Of a stretch of DNA of 64,000 bases, positions 38,134 to 49,948 are shown piece by piece. The notes below the pieces were generated by a model, which did no database searches, was not told the origin of the DNA, and saw only the letters and a list, made by a program, of their open reading frames with translations. The translations under genes and the position numbers were made by a program. This DNA is from Callorhinus ursinus. Lineage: Eukaryota > Chordata > Mammalia > Carnivora > Otariidae. Numbering within the stretch: position 1 is the stretch's first letter; every line of letters begins with the position of its first letter. The stretch lies in the NCBI RefSeq assembly GCF_003265705.1, contig NW_020312968.1:8457845-8521844 (forward strand), read 5' to 3'.

Positions 38134-38530
38134 CTTAGGTACATTCTTCTTATTTTGTGAAAACTATATTCTTTTAACTAATAACATTGCAGTTTTTAAG
38201 GTTCTAAACTTGGAACTGAGCTTTACCTAATCTGTATAGTTCCTATTCCAGAGAAATAAATATCTCTGTAGAATCACAGTATCATTAAGCTTTAGTAAAA
38301 TGTTTATTGAGTTGTATGTACTCAGTTATCCAAAACATGAGATAAAGAGCAAGTGATCCCAAAGGCAGGCACAGTACATAAATATAAACAGATGTAGATA
38401 ATAGAGATATATTCCTAGGCATGTGTAGGTATGCGTGAATATATTATATATGATATCTGTGCGTGTACATCTAACACATATCAACCAGTAGCCTCTAAGT
38501 AGGTCACCGTGGAGGTGACTATGACCTGGC

Positions 38531-38713
38531 ACTTTAAAGATTCCTAGTTAATATTTTAACTAAAGGCTCCCGGTAAATATGTGTATATATATGTATACAT
38601 TAATTATTGATAATTAGTTATTACTTATATTATTAATATATTTATATAGAATACACTATATTAAATATGATTAATATGTGTGTATGCACATATTAACTAG
38701 GAGCCTTTAAATT
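38531..38713. repeat. Inverted repeat pair around an AT-rich loop
   Basis: Left arm 38531-38554 (ACTTTAAAGATTCCTAGTTA...) and right arm 38690-38713 are reverse complements over 24 bases with three mismatches; the 13-base core TCCTAGTTAATAT (38542-38554) is perfect. The 135-base loop is AT-rich and holds TATATATG and TTAATATG runs. No target duplication or transposon family was recognised. Confidence 0.8.
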
Positions 38714-38750
38714 TATATGTGTGTATATTATACAGTGCCTTAATATTTTT

Positions 38751-38806
38751 GGAAGGAAGGAAAGAAGGAAGGGAGAAAGGAATGAAGAGGGAAAGAGGGG
38801 AGGAGG
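38751..38806. repeat. GGAA/GA-rich purine tract
   Basis: Units of GGAA, GAAA and GAGG on the + strand. Confidence 0.9.
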
Positions 38807-38813
38807 CTGAAAA

Positions 38814-41730
38814 TATAACCAAAAAAAAAACGCAGGGTTTGTACGAGGGAGGGACTCAGCATTTCACCGTTCCTTGAATGTTCCCATGTGTCTGTGTACA
38901 TACTTCCAAGCTATGTGACGTTCCGCTGCAATGGGCTGATAAGGAAGAGGTTAAAAAGCAGAGCAGCATCTCTCACCGATGTCCAGAAGTGAACAGTAGA
39001 GCGGCAGACTCAAAGACAGGTGTTGGACAGAAAATAATTACATTCCACTTTGCACCACTGTCACCTCAATTAAGTGCAGTAGCTTTCTAATTGCTAGCTA
39101 AAAATATGCACCTTTTCATGCCCTCCTCCCGTGCCTATTTTTGGGAATTTGACTTTCTTCAGCAGCTTGCTTTATTCCATGTTAGTTCTCCTGCCGGGCA
39201 TCTAGGGACTTCTCTAGTCAAAAAAGCAACATCCAAAGGAGCTGCTGATCAGTGACGGATAGAATCTGTTTGGATGATCTAACCAATCAGTAGGTGCTCT
39301 TGCCAAAGCAGTAGAGGGCAAGTTCAAGGCTGGGTGGTACCGTGTCTCTTTCTTTGTAATCAGGTTCTTCTTACCCACTCCTCTGAGTTGGTGGTTTTCC
39401 AGGAAATAGGAGATGAATTCTGACCTTTAGAGAACACTAGGGAGACGGGCCAACCTCTGTGATTATTTCTTTCTGCTGGGCTTTTCTTTTCCTTCCAGCC
39501 CACTGAGTAGATGACCACACAGCACCCAACAAGGGGAAATGAGGCTCCCGTGACAGGGCAGCTGGTCAGGGGGCCTGAGAGCCATCAGGCCTCCTATGGC
39601 ACCTGCAGGGCTCTGCTGCCCCACCCCTTCTTCCAGCAGATCTTTACTTGCGTGCAAGCAGTGGCCATGGGCATCAACGATGGAACACTACCTCTGCCCT
39701 CAGTGTGGCTGCCATTCCTTCTTCTGTCCCTCCATCGAAGCCTGGAAATTAGAATGAGCCATCCGGCAGAATGAGTGGGGAGGTCTTCAACCGGTTCGTG
39801 TCTGAGAGCACGGCCTGGGAATGCCAACTCTGTGACTTTGAATTAGTTACTGGACTTTTTCAAGTCTCAGGTATCTCTCCTGGAACACAAGAATGATGAC
39901 ACTGAGGGTCTGGGGGAAGAACCCACGAGAGTCACACGTACAGAACACTTAGAGGCGCACCTGCACAGCCTAGCGGCTGTTATTACCAGGAAGGGCTCAT
40001 TTCCGTTCCCACCTTAGGCAGAGGTGCTGATTTCACTTAGCAGCTGCTCCCCTTAAGAGTCTAGAAATGTTCAATATCCTTCCTCCCTAAGCAGGGAGTA
40101 GCCGGAGGAGCTGAAATAAAATTAATTAGAAAATTTGCCTGCTAAAAAAAGAAAAACATGACAATCCCTAATTTATTGAAAGATCTCTTATTACAGAAAT
40201 GTCAACTGCGCTGAACCAGGAAATAAGAAATGAAAAAAAAAAAAAAGACTTATCTGAATGTCAGCATTGAGATCAGACAATCTGTGCACGAAATCCCACA
40301 TGGTCATAGGCACTAAATGCCGCAGAAATCACCACGCTTCTGCTCCAGCTTAGCCTGGTCGTCCTGCCCTTTGCAGCCAGAAAGTGGGGAGGCATAATGA
40401 ATGAGCACTGTCAGAAGGTTAGTCAGACCGAGTGTCCAGAATCTATAAACAGCAGATACAGGGTCTCTAAACGTGAGAAGCTGGGCCATTTAGATAGGGC
40501 CAAATGGGCCTACCTCTCTTGTCAACAAAAACACCACGAAATCATGCCAGAAGAAAAAAAAAATGAATTTTCATTGTATCTAAGAAGAAAAAAGTGTCCA
40601 TTCCATGGTAGAAAATTCCACCCAGGAGAATTAACATGTTTTCACTTGGCAGTGAGGGATAATCCATACTTAACTAGAAAATTCTCTTCTGTGGAACACT
40701 TCATTCTTTTATGTCTCTAAATAGGATAGACACCATTGTATAACTGGACAATCGGTGTAACAGGGGTGTGTGAGAAAATACTGGTATTTGATTGACATGG
40801 TAATTACAAAGTCAAACGTTTTTCTGAGGGTTCTTTGTGGGAAGGGCAATGCTGGTTAAAATATACATTCTGCCATCCAAGAGAAACACACTCAAGCTGG
40901 TACCAAGTCGCCTTCTGGGACAATGGTTGGCATATTTAATATGGCCCTAGTCACATGACTCATAAAAACCACTGTGTGTGTGTACACATATCTTCCTATT
41001 GCCATGCTAGGCAAGCGGGTGTATATAAAACCTCCCTCCAATTTTGCAGAGCAACGGAGAGCAATTTGATGAGAGATTCTCTTTTCTTAGTCTTGGGACT
41101 CTCCACATACACACACATTGCTCTAGGGCAATAATACCCTTAAAAGCTGTTGACAGCCTCTCAGGTTTGCCAGGGTCAGGAGCTCTCTTCAGAACCTCCC
41201 CAGGGCTGTGGTCTAGCTCTAGAGAGAGGCACTTTAACAAAGAGGTCCTTCTTTTTGCTCCCCAGCGCAGAGGTCTGGACCGCATGTGGGCAGCAGAGAC
41301 TCTAATGGTTTTGGTTTCGATGCAGGGCAGAAAGCTGTCCGAGTCACCCCCTGCCTGGTGGGGTCAGCCCTGGGCCTCCGCTCAGCTTTTAAGTCAAAAA
41401 GGTTAGAAATGATGGATACACTCCTCACCTTCCTCCAAATCAGCCTGGTTTCTGTCTCTGTTAAGAGCCGCCCCATGCTGTCAGCACCAAGGCAGAAAAT
41501 CTAAGTCATCTTTGCTTCCTCCCTGATTCCTGACCCCTGAAGGTCAGCCCACCCTGTGATTCTCCTTGATGCCCCTCGCGCGTGCCTCCTCCCCATCATA
41601 CAGCCACCCACTAATCCGGGCCCTTGTTATCCATCTCAAGCCTGCTGCAACAGCTCTGAAGCTGGGCCCCGACTCCAATCCCCACCCTGAGATTAGTTTG
41701 TGCCTGATAGCGTTTGACTTCAGCAAGATG
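38814..41730. other. Intronic sequence, 2.9 kb without recognised repeats
   Basis: The longest stretch after 4 kb in which I name no repeat. It has several open stretches (39463-39827, 40397-40720 of 107 codons, 41007-41504), none with recognisable family motifs or paired splice sites. Low repeat density could mean constraint, but this is only inference. Confidence 0.45.
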
Positions 41731-41734
41731 GCTT

Positions 41735-41905
41735 AGAGAGGTTAGGGGTACAGCCTTTAGAACCGCACAGACCTGAGATCCAATCTTGACAGTCAGGTTC
41801 CAGCTAAGCGCTCCGAGTAATCAGTTTAATCTCTGAGCCTCATAGGATTGATGTGAGGATTAACAAGGTAACAGGTATAAGGTGCTTGGCACCAGGCCTT
41901 GTGTG
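41735..41905 (+). mobile_element. MIR SINE, sense
   Basis: GGGTACAGCCTTTAGAACCG, TTAATCTCTGAGCCTCATAG, GATGTGAGGATTAACAAGGT and AGGTGCTTGGCACCAGGC are near-consensus MIR. Confidence 0.88.
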
Positions 41906-41924
41906 TACTGAGTTCTGTCCAAAT

Positions 41925-42270
41925 TCCTTAGGGCCTGAAGATCATTCATAGCTTGGCCTCACGCTTCCCTTCTAGGCTTGCTTCATGAGTCACGTTCCCT
42001 TCACCCAGGGCTCCAGCCAAGCTGAATATTTGTATTAATGTTTTAATGTTAACTTTTCTCTTATTTTCTCTTACCATTTTCTTCTTCCTGCTCCTCCCAC
42101 CACCACACTTCCCTATTGAAATTCAAACTACCTCACGATGTTCAGACCAAATCCTGGCCTCCTCCTTGAAGTCTTCTTGGGTCACACCAGCCAGAAATGA
42201 CCTTTCTCTCCTTAGTCTTTGTATCCTGAGCCTAGTTAGGATTTTCTCATGGTGTTCATCACAGCATCCT
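41925..42270 (+). mobile_element. L2 LINE fragment, sense
   Basis: TCATTCATAGCTTGGCCTCA, CATGTTCAGACC-like wording (ACGATGTTCAGACCAAATCC), TCCTCCTTGAAGTCTTCTTG and ACACCAGCCAGAAATGACC follow L2. Confidence 0.7.
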
Positions 42271-43844
42271 GATTTTGAGCATCTCTGAATCTCTATTTCT
42301 TCCCCAAATGTTTTCCCATTGGACATATGTGCATATGGCCCGGAACATATGACATGAAACAGTAAACCAACTCTTAGGGAGACAGGGAGGAAAGAATTGC
42401 TCTACTTGGGACAAAAGTTATCCTTCCTAAACAGTCATGCTCCGAGAAGTCAATGGTACTAACACCTTGGCCTGCAATTTTTTGGGGGGACAGGGGGTGG
42501 CCAGACCCCCCCTTGGCCTCAATTTATTATGCTGAGACTTTGACCCTGGGATAGTTAGCAGCTATGGCTTGTGCAATGAGCAACAAGGAGAATGAAATCA
42601 ACTGTAAAATAGAAGGATACAGGGCTGTGTGTCCACATTGGCCCAAGGAGAAGAGGTTACTTGGGTTTAGAGACAAACAATGGAGCTGATAAACTGAATT
42701 GTGCTTTCCTCGAATCAACCCCATCAGGGTTTGAAAGAATAGAAAACTCTTCAAAACGAGGTTCACTGTAGGCTGGTAGAATATGACAGTAGACGGGCCC
42801 TGGATTCATACTCCCTTTTACCATGGAACAAATGTCATGTCCTGCCATTGTCGGGCCAGACAAGGCACGGGAGGCCTTGCATTCTCCCGCCAGCTTTATT
42901 TTTAATTTGCCAGGCTGGTTTAAGGGGAAAACCTACCAGAGCTGCTCTTTGTTTCCCTTTGTGTTTTCATTCTTGTCATATAACAAAGGAGGCTCTTGAT
43001 TCTTATTCTTCTCGAGCATCCATAGAAAAAAGCTGTGGAGAGAGCACACACTGAAATCAAGACCTGCAAAAAGGAAGAGAGAAAAAAAGGCAGCGTCCCC
43101 AGGCAGGACATTGTGTACATAAACAAGGGATTTTCTCTGCCCCTGGGACCGTCAGCCAAGCACACAGGAACCAGGAGAGGAGAGCAGCCCTGGGCTGGCA
43201 TGCAAACTTAAAGGCTAAGGAGGGTCTGGAGAAGGTCTGACTCTCGGTAAATGATCTTTGTGATTTTTCTCTCTTAACTACCATTGTTTAAGACAAGGAT
43301 CATTATACCCTCTTGTATCTCCACTTGCAGATGCTTTCAAATACATTCATTCAAACAAACACATAAAATTCAGGATTATCTTGGGTCAGACACATACTCC
43401 AGGACATCCCAACATTGGCCCAACATGTCCTTCCAACATGGGTCCTTCCATCATGTGGTTTGTGTACTCAGCCACAAAGCCACTCGGAAGGTTTTCTTTC
43501 TTTACCCTCTTACTCAGGCTATGAATTTAATTTAATATTGGTTCTTACGACCACTTGGGGACATTCTTGACCAAATGGCAGCGTCAGTTTTGCTTCTGAT
43601 TAGCATACAAGGGTGCACATGAAATGAGTCCTAATGCTTTAGGACCTGGGTGTCCTTGGAATATAGGGCTGAGCTTGTCTTGTCTTTACTGGTGAGACTG
43701 GGGATGAATATTAGGTGGAAACCTGACTTGTCGCTGGATGACAGACAATGCAGAGATACATAGACACCCAAACCCAGAGGCTGAGCATCTAAGACCCCAG
43801 CCCTACCTTTCTGGAATCCAGTGAGGACAGTTCAATCTCAGATA
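42271..43844. other. Intronic sequence without recognised features
   Basis: No repeat named; overlapping ORFs on both strands at 42848-43284 are unrecognised. Confidence 0.45.
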
Positions 43845-43995
43845 TGTTAAAGAAAAAAATATTCTGACACTTGGTAAAGACAGTAAGAAAGCCTTTATTC
43901 AAGGAGCTATGCATTGGGGTTTGCAGCAGAAGAGAGAGATTGGGCTCAACTCTGAATAGAAAAAGAAAAGTGGGAATTTATAGTCAAGGAGTAGA

Positions 43996-44024
43996 GGGAG
44001 GGGGAGGGGGAATAGAGGGAGGGG
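43996..44024 (+). repeat. GGGA-rich tract, potential G-quadruplex
   Basis: G3-A-G5-A-G5-N6-G3-A-G4 on the + strand, between the two copies of the duplicated TATA unit of the LTR. Confidence 0.8.
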
Positions 44025-44087
44025 AGTGGGAATTTATAGTCAAGGAGGAAAGGGAGGAGTAGAGGGAGGGGATGGGAAATGACTCAG

Positions 44088-44319
44088 AGAGTAGGAGGAT
44101 TCTTTTTTTTTTTTAAAGATTTTACTTATTTATTTGAGAGAGAGAGAATGAGAGATAGAGAGCACGAGAGGGAAGAGGGTCAGAGGGAGAAGCAGACTCC
44201 CCGCTGAGCAGGGAGCCCGATGCGGGACTCGATCCCGGGACTCTGGGATCATGACCTGAGCCGAAGGCAGTCGCCTAACCAACTGAGCCACCCAGGCGCC
44301 CAAGAGTAGGAGGATTCTT
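44088..44319 (-). mobile_element. CAN-SINE, antisense, inside the LTR, perfect 17-base target-site duplication
   Basis: Body 44105-44302. AGAGTAGGAGGATTCTT at 44088-44104 and 44303-44319. Full length with GCCACCCAGGCGCCC head, so a fairly recent insertion that postdates the LTR. Confidence 0.97.
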
Positions 44320-44590
44320 GCAAAACAGACCTAACAAGGTTCTTGCTAAAGGCAGGCCAGGGTGCTCACATATCACTGGGGGAGGGTGGAGGATAAGGAA
44401 TTTGGCCAAATATGGAGAATGATCAGATACTGAGGGTGGAGGATTCTTGCTAAAACAGGGCAATGTCAAGATGAACATGGAAGCCTAAAGTTTGGAGCAC
44501 GGTAGAGAAGAGGGTTCGGAGAAGCCAGGCTAAACTTTGGTCAAGGAGAGAGCCTTTGTCCTGCATGGTCCCCATCTGAAAACCACAGAC

Positions 44591-45250
44591 CAGATTTGAA
44601 CTTGGGAATGAAGGATTCATTCCACATTCATCAGACACCCACAACATGCCAAGCACACTACTGGGTAACAGAAATGTAGAGGTAGAAGAAGGGCTCTTGC
44701 CTTCCAAGAAATCAGAGACTATTGGAGAAGGGAGACAAGAAAACAGGAGACCATGCCCTCAAACCAGGCCTCCTGGCTCTGAATGCACCCCAGCTTTTCC
44801 TGACTGCATGGCCTTCCAAATGGCATCTAACCTCCCTGGCCTCCAAGTCATCATCTGGGCAATGGGAATCGTCATAGAAACTAGATGATAGGTTTCTGTG
44901 GGGTCGGCCGAAGTCTGTTTGTGAACTGCTTTGCGCAGTGTTTGGCACATTGTAAATACACAACAAACAACCTTAGTAGTACTGTGGTCACAGATGGCGA
45001 CATGGTTTATAGTATAGTGTCAGCGCCATGACAGAGGTGTCAGTACAGAGGACAGACACGTAACCCCAGGGAAGGCTGCTTTGAATCAAGATGCTCACAA
45101 GAGATGATACGTGAACAGTGCCTGAGAGGACAAGGGGCAGATAGTCAGGCAAAGCTGAAGGGACCAGACGCGTCATCAGAGAGAAGAGACAGGACAAAGC
45201 CACTGCCGTGGGACAGGGAGCAGGCCCAGGGAGCATACCCAGCTTAGCCC
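44591..45250. other. Intronic sequence without recognised features
   Basis: Part may still belong to the LTR at its left edge. A weak L2/MIR-like phrase (GAACTGCTTTGCGCAGTGTT, TTGGCACATTGTAAATAC) lies at 44921-44960. Confidence 0.4.
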
Positions 45251-45480
45251 ATGGGAAGGGAATTAACAATTATTAAGCCCATACAAGATACTAGAAACTG
45301 CACTATATGATTTTAAAAGATGATCCCACAGAAAGTTTTGCAATAATCCTGAGACAAGGAGCTATCCCTACTTGTTGCACAGAAAGAATCTGAAGCTCAG
45401 AGATTTGCAAGAGCACCTCAGCAGTAACCTGAGGTTGCCCATCCATCAGCTGGCGTGATTCACTTCGGAGTCCGAAGGAT
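45251..45480 (-). mobile_element. MIR SINE, antisense
   Basis: AACAATTATTAAGCCCATAC, TTGCAATAATCCTGAGACAA and TCTGAAGCTCAGAGATTTGC fit antisense MIR. Confidence 0.65.
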
Positions 45481-45784
45481 TTTAAAGCTCGGCTCTCGTA
45501 CACAGTCTGTCCTCTCTGAGCCAGACCATAAACTGTGTCGGCGTCGGGAGGGCTGTGGGGGGGTGTGGAACATACTCAGGGGCTAGGCCAGGAAGCCCCA
45601 GGGTTCACAGTAAGGGGTTTAAGTGTTACCCTGGGAGTATCAGCTTTTTCCTGAACAGAGGAAGGGTTATCACTGATTCCAGGGGCACAAGAGCTGGGCA
45701 TGTAAGTATCACCAATATGGCCTTCAGGGCATGGAACAGAGATTATGGTGCTGTGGATCGACGACCTAAAAGGAGAGTGTTTTA

Positions 45785-46130
45785 AATATGGTCATTTGTT
45801 TCTATGAGTTTGGCTTTTTTAGGTTCCAAATGTAAATGATATCATACAGTGTTTGTCTTTCTCTGTCTGATTTATCTCACTTAGCATCATGTCCTCAAGG
45901 TGCATCCATGTTGTCACAAATGGCAGGATTTCCTTCTTTCTCAAGGCTGAATAATATTCCAGTGTGTGTGTTATCATCCACTCATCTGTTGACAGACACT
46001 TAGGTTGCTTCTGTATCTTGGCTATTGTGCATGATGCTGCAGTGAACACAGGCATGCAGGTATCCTTTTGACATCCTGTTTTCCTTTCTTTTGGTTGTAT
46101 ACTCAGAAGTGGGATTGCTGGACCATATCA
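45785..46130 (-). mobile_element. L1 ORF2 C-terminal fragment, inverted part of a probable twin-primed L1
   Basis: On the minus strand the open frame 45819-46055 reads CLSTDEWM, EYYSALRKKEILPFVTTWMH and MLSEINQTEKDKHCMISF, the well-known carboxyl end of L1 ORF2 followed by its stop. The segment ends abruptly at about 46130, where an L1 3' end in the opposite direction begins. Confidence 0.9.
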
Positions 46131-46252
46131 TTCGCTAATGCTACAGTGGCAATCATGTCGCAATATATAAATGTATCAAACCAACACACTATACACCTGT
46201 AATGTATAAGCCATTATATGTCAGTTACATCTCAATAATAAAAAAAAAAAGA
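46131..46252 (+). mobile_element. L1 3' UTR end with poly-A, sense
   Basis: TACAGTGGCAATCATGTCGC, AATGTATCAAACCAACACAC, TGTCAGTTACATCTCAATAA and an A-run are an L1M-type 3' end. It directly adjoins the inverted ORF2 end at 45785-46130. Confidence 0.8.
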
Positions 46253-46439
46253 TAATTTGCCCAAAGCTGATGAACAGATGAGAGTGAGACAGCGAAAGGA
46301 AACGAGGTTTTCATATGGTACCGTGCACAAAAACCAAGGTCCCTTCTTAGGGATGTTCTTGACGGAATCAATGTGTCAAATAAGAAGCCAAACCTATTAG
46401 ATGCTCCCAGTGCAGATTTTTCTGCCATTTTTTGCATGA

Positions 46440-46570
46440 AGAAAGAAATTCTGTGATCTCTATAAGGCTAAAAAGAGCCCCAGTGATCACCTCGTCAAAG
46501 TTACTATTTCTTTTGTAGATGGTAAAATCAAGATTCAGAGAAGTGAGGTGATTAGGCCAAGATCCTTTTG
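46440..46570 (-). mobile_element. MIR SINE fragment, antisense
   Basis: TTTGTAGATGGTAAAATCAA, GATTCAGAGAAGTGAGGTGA, TTAGGCCAAGATC. Confidence 0.6.
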
Positions 46571-48145
46571 ACATGTGACATCTGCCATATGAAACTAACC
46601 TCATCCTGTCAGGCGTACAAAAAAATCCCAGGAATCTGAAAGCATTCACACAGGCAGGTGCCCAGAGGGCTGCACCAAGGGCATCTGTCTACCAACACTG
46701 GAAACTGACAAGATCATTGTTGGGGGAACTAGACTGGCTTAAGAAGGGTCACAAGAGAGCCCCACCATCTGTAGTACTTTATGTTGCTTTCCTGGCATTC
46801 TCTCCTGTGGGAGATCACAGAAATATGTGGTGTCTTGATAAATATAATAGGGAAGTCAGAAAAAAGATATAATGCTATCTTGTAATGATGAAAAAATAAA
46901 TAAAGCCACCAAAATAACCCCTAAAAATCATTACAGCCCCAATGAGAAGCCCATATGGTGTTGGCCTTTGAGAACCATCTGTGGTCCTACATATTCCCCT
47001 TAGAGAGATTTCTAATTATTTTTTTTAAATATATAAGAAAACGCACATGAATCCAATAATGCCCTTCCTGAGACAGAAAATAATACTTCAGGTCAAATTG
47101 AATTTTCACCCATCTGTCTGGCTGACAAGATGGTAGATGACAAATATTCTTGATTCTGCTAGCCAAAGCCATGAGATATATAAAGAAGCTCCTAGAAATG
47201 TTTTTGCTGGACCTGTAGGATCTGTCATGTTGGCACCCGGTGAGGTACATCACATGGTTATATAACTAATGAAAGAGGTAATGTCAATTGTCAGGAAAAG
47301 AACTGAAAGCAGGAGACAGTAGATGACAGATTGTCATATAGTTCCAACCCCCAAAGAGCCCTGCTGAAATTTCTCCAAAGAATTAATAGATGAGGAATTT
47401 AGCCTGTTCCCATTTTTTGCCCTCATCACAAAATCAGCTGGGCTGCTTTCTCTGCTCTCCCTATGTGTCACCTTAGGATTTTAAAGCGTTCCTCAGACTG
47501 TGAAGGATATGTCAGTCATGATCCAGGGAGCCTTGGTTGAGTTCCTGACCCATATTTAACAATTTCCTTACTGTGACATGACAGAACGTGCTGAAGAGCA
47601 AAAAAAAAACAAAAAAAGAATAAGTCTCCAAAGCTCATGTTCACCAAATGATTTCATTTGCACCTTCCAGTTATTTAAGCCAGCGCTGCCCTGGGACCAA
47701 TGCAGCAAGCTAAGGGCTAAAGGAAACATCAAGAAAGGGAAAGTAGGAGAAAGTGATGAGCTCATTTTGTTTTTCAACACCCCTTTTCCCACAAACAAGA
47801 GCCGGTTGTATGTAGTGTTACAAAAAGACAGCAGACAAGAGCTGATCCTGCTCAGAGCTCCTGTGTCTCCAGATCGGAAGGCTGCACTGTGAACATGGAG
47901 TGTGCCGGTTTCCCATTGCCATTTTGTACAACGAGCTTGGTGAGCGTTGTCTCCCTCTGTCTAGCACCTTCACTGACTGGGTTGGATGCCATTACAGCAA
48001 ATCTGGTTCAAGAACAACACGAGTGTTTTTTGTTCTTTTGTTTTGGGTTTGGGGGTTTTTGGTTTTTGTTTCTGTTTTACTTCGACTCCCTTATTATGTA
48101 CTGAAATAACTCATTTCTAGCTGGGAGACAATTTGTGACAAGGGA
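46571..48145. other. Intronic sequence without recognised features
   Basis: Contains a GT-rich run (48020-48085) and short A-runs. Overlapping ORFs at 47568-47892 unrecognised. Confidence 0.45.
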
Positions 48146-48149
48146 TCCA

Positions 48150-48660
48150 AGCTTTTGGGAATCTATCCTAAGGACAGAATGCCACATACAGATCAGGTTT
48201 TAAATGATATTCATCCCATTGTTATTTATATCAGACATTTAGACACAATATAAATGTCCAACAAAGAAGGTATTTGATGAGCTCTTCACATCTATTGGAC
48301 AGAATATTCTATAGATACAGGACATTACGCTTTTAGAAAAGTTCCCAATAATACAGGAAAGTGCTTAGTTATCAGGCTAATGGAAAAGAAAATGAGAATA
48401 CAAACTAGTACTTCACAAATATGCCCATCCCCCAACACGCACATATATATATATACCGTGCCTATGGGGAAAAAAAAAGAAAAAAGAAAAAGAGACTTGA
48501 AGGAAATATACCAAGGTATCATTAGTAGTTATCTTTGGGTAGAACTTGGGATTTTGGAAATTATTTCTCATTTGATTTTTTCTAAACTTTCTATAATTTT
48601 TCATGACAGTCATGCATGGCCATGCAATGCTTTTATAATAAGAAAAAAATGATTTCTCAT
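48150..48660 (+). mobile_element. L1M 3' end, sense
   Basis: AATATAAATGTCCAACAAAG, TTGGACAGAATATTCTATAG, TTGAAGGAAATATACCAAGG, AGTAGTTATCTTTGGGTAGA and TTTTATAATAAGAAAAAAAT are in the order of the 3' UTR of old L1 subfamilies. Confidence 0.8.
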
Positions 48661-49391
48661 ATTGGCACCAGTGGGCTTCTGACCTCTGAACTGTATTTCT
48701 TAAAGGGAGAAACAAACACTAGTGTTCTTGATTACAGTGGGAAAAAGAGAAAGGGGAGTCAAGGGTTAGAGTCAAAAGAGCAAAACCTCCTCCATTCTCT
48801 GGCGCTCAGGTAATTGCCCAGTTGTGCATGCATGAAGGTCCCTTGAGAGGGCATGGCGTTATGGTAATGTGGATGGGCTTTAATCTACTAAAAGCGACCT
48901 AAACTGAACTGTGTCCCAAAAGTAAGGAGAACACACCTTTAAAATAAACTGGCAAATCAAATCAATCAATACACTGGCAAATCCAATGTGTAATAAAATA
49001 TCCTTTCAAAAGTCAAATAATCGCATATTTTATCCGATGTGTAAATTCATACATCCGAGTGTTTTGAAAGTAGGGCATCCTAGACTTACAGTAATTCATC
49101 CAATTTCTACCTCCATAACATTGCTTTTTATTCAGCCACTTCAATATGAGACTGTGAATCTTTTCCAAAACTATTACACGGAGAGTCAATATAGAGTTTA
49201 TATGGAACTCCATAACAAATAAGTATACTTACTTGGTATTAATTTTCTCACAAAAATTTTGACTCACTTTCCGCTGATCTTTGCTTTGCTCATTTCCAGA
49301 TGTGTTTGAATTTCCTCTGATTTCCTCCTCTCCTCCATATAAATCAGCATGTCCGTTTCCAAGCCTGCACCTTTGGCACAGTGTTACCTGT
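48661..49391. other. Intronic sequence without recognised features
   Basis: No repeat or exon recognised. Confidence 0.45.
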
Positions 49392-49626
49392 AAGAATTTT
49401 GTCCACCAGGAGCGCCTAGGCGGCTCAGTTGGTTAAGTGTCTAACTCTTGATTTCAGCTCAGGTCATGATCTCAGGGTCAGGAGATTGAGCCCTCTGTCA
49501 ACCCTGTGGTCAGCACAGAGTCAGCTTGAAGATTCTATCCCTCTTCCCCTTCCCCTCCTCACTCTCTCTCTCTTTCTCAAATAAATAAATCTTAAAAAAA
49601 AGAAAGGAAAAAAATTTTGTCAACCA
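49392..49626 (+). mobile_element. CAN-SINE, sense, with target-site duplication
   Basis: Body 49409-49609. AAGAATTTTGTCCACCA (49392-49408) and AAAAATTTTGTCAACCA (49610-49626), two mismatches. Head GAGCGCCTAGGCGGCTCAGT. Confidence 0.96.
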
Positions 49627-49948
49627 AGAGGAGTTCTTTTTCACAGATGGCGGAAATAAAATAGGAGTATATTTTAGGTGCATAGGATCCTATTCATCAA
49701 GTTGCATTGTTGTCTTCCCTGTCCCAAGTGACCTTTAGTTGTGCCAAAGTGAAAACTGAAGCCAGTATCTGCTCAAAGGCCTTTTGTTACCCACCACAAT
49801 TCCTGTTTAGATCCTTATTAGGGGCCTTGTAGCATTCTGCATCTTGATGAACATAGATTTTTGCATTTCCTATTAATCACTCAATTGTTTCAAATTATTT
49901 TGAATGATATTTCATCAGGGAACTAGTCTGCTTAGTTGGTGATTTTCT

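Larger units (their letters stand above)
43845..44590 (-). mobile_element. Solo LTR of an endogenous retrovirus, antisense, with SINE inside
   Basis: Read on the minus strand, this has the order of a retroviral LTR: a long upstream region, TATAAA at 43977-43982, AATAAA at 43894-43899 about 80 bases further on, and a terminal CTTTAACA ending at 43845. No gag, pol or env remnant is next to it, so it is a solo LTR. A 22-base unit holding the TATA motif occurs twice (43970-43991 and 44026-44047). The CAN-SINE at 44105-44302 was inserted later. The 5' border near 44590 is uncertain and I could not match a target duplication. Class unassigned. Confidence 0.65.

Noticed and set aside
38878..39090. 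Possible alternative TRPM3 exon from the 70-codon ORF
   Set aside because: No acceptor and donor pair in phase 0 was evident, and the product does not resemble any TRPM insert I know.
40397..40720. 107-codon plus-strand ORF with many Lys and His
   Set aside because: No homology recognised, no splice or promoter context. It is compatible with chance in an intron.
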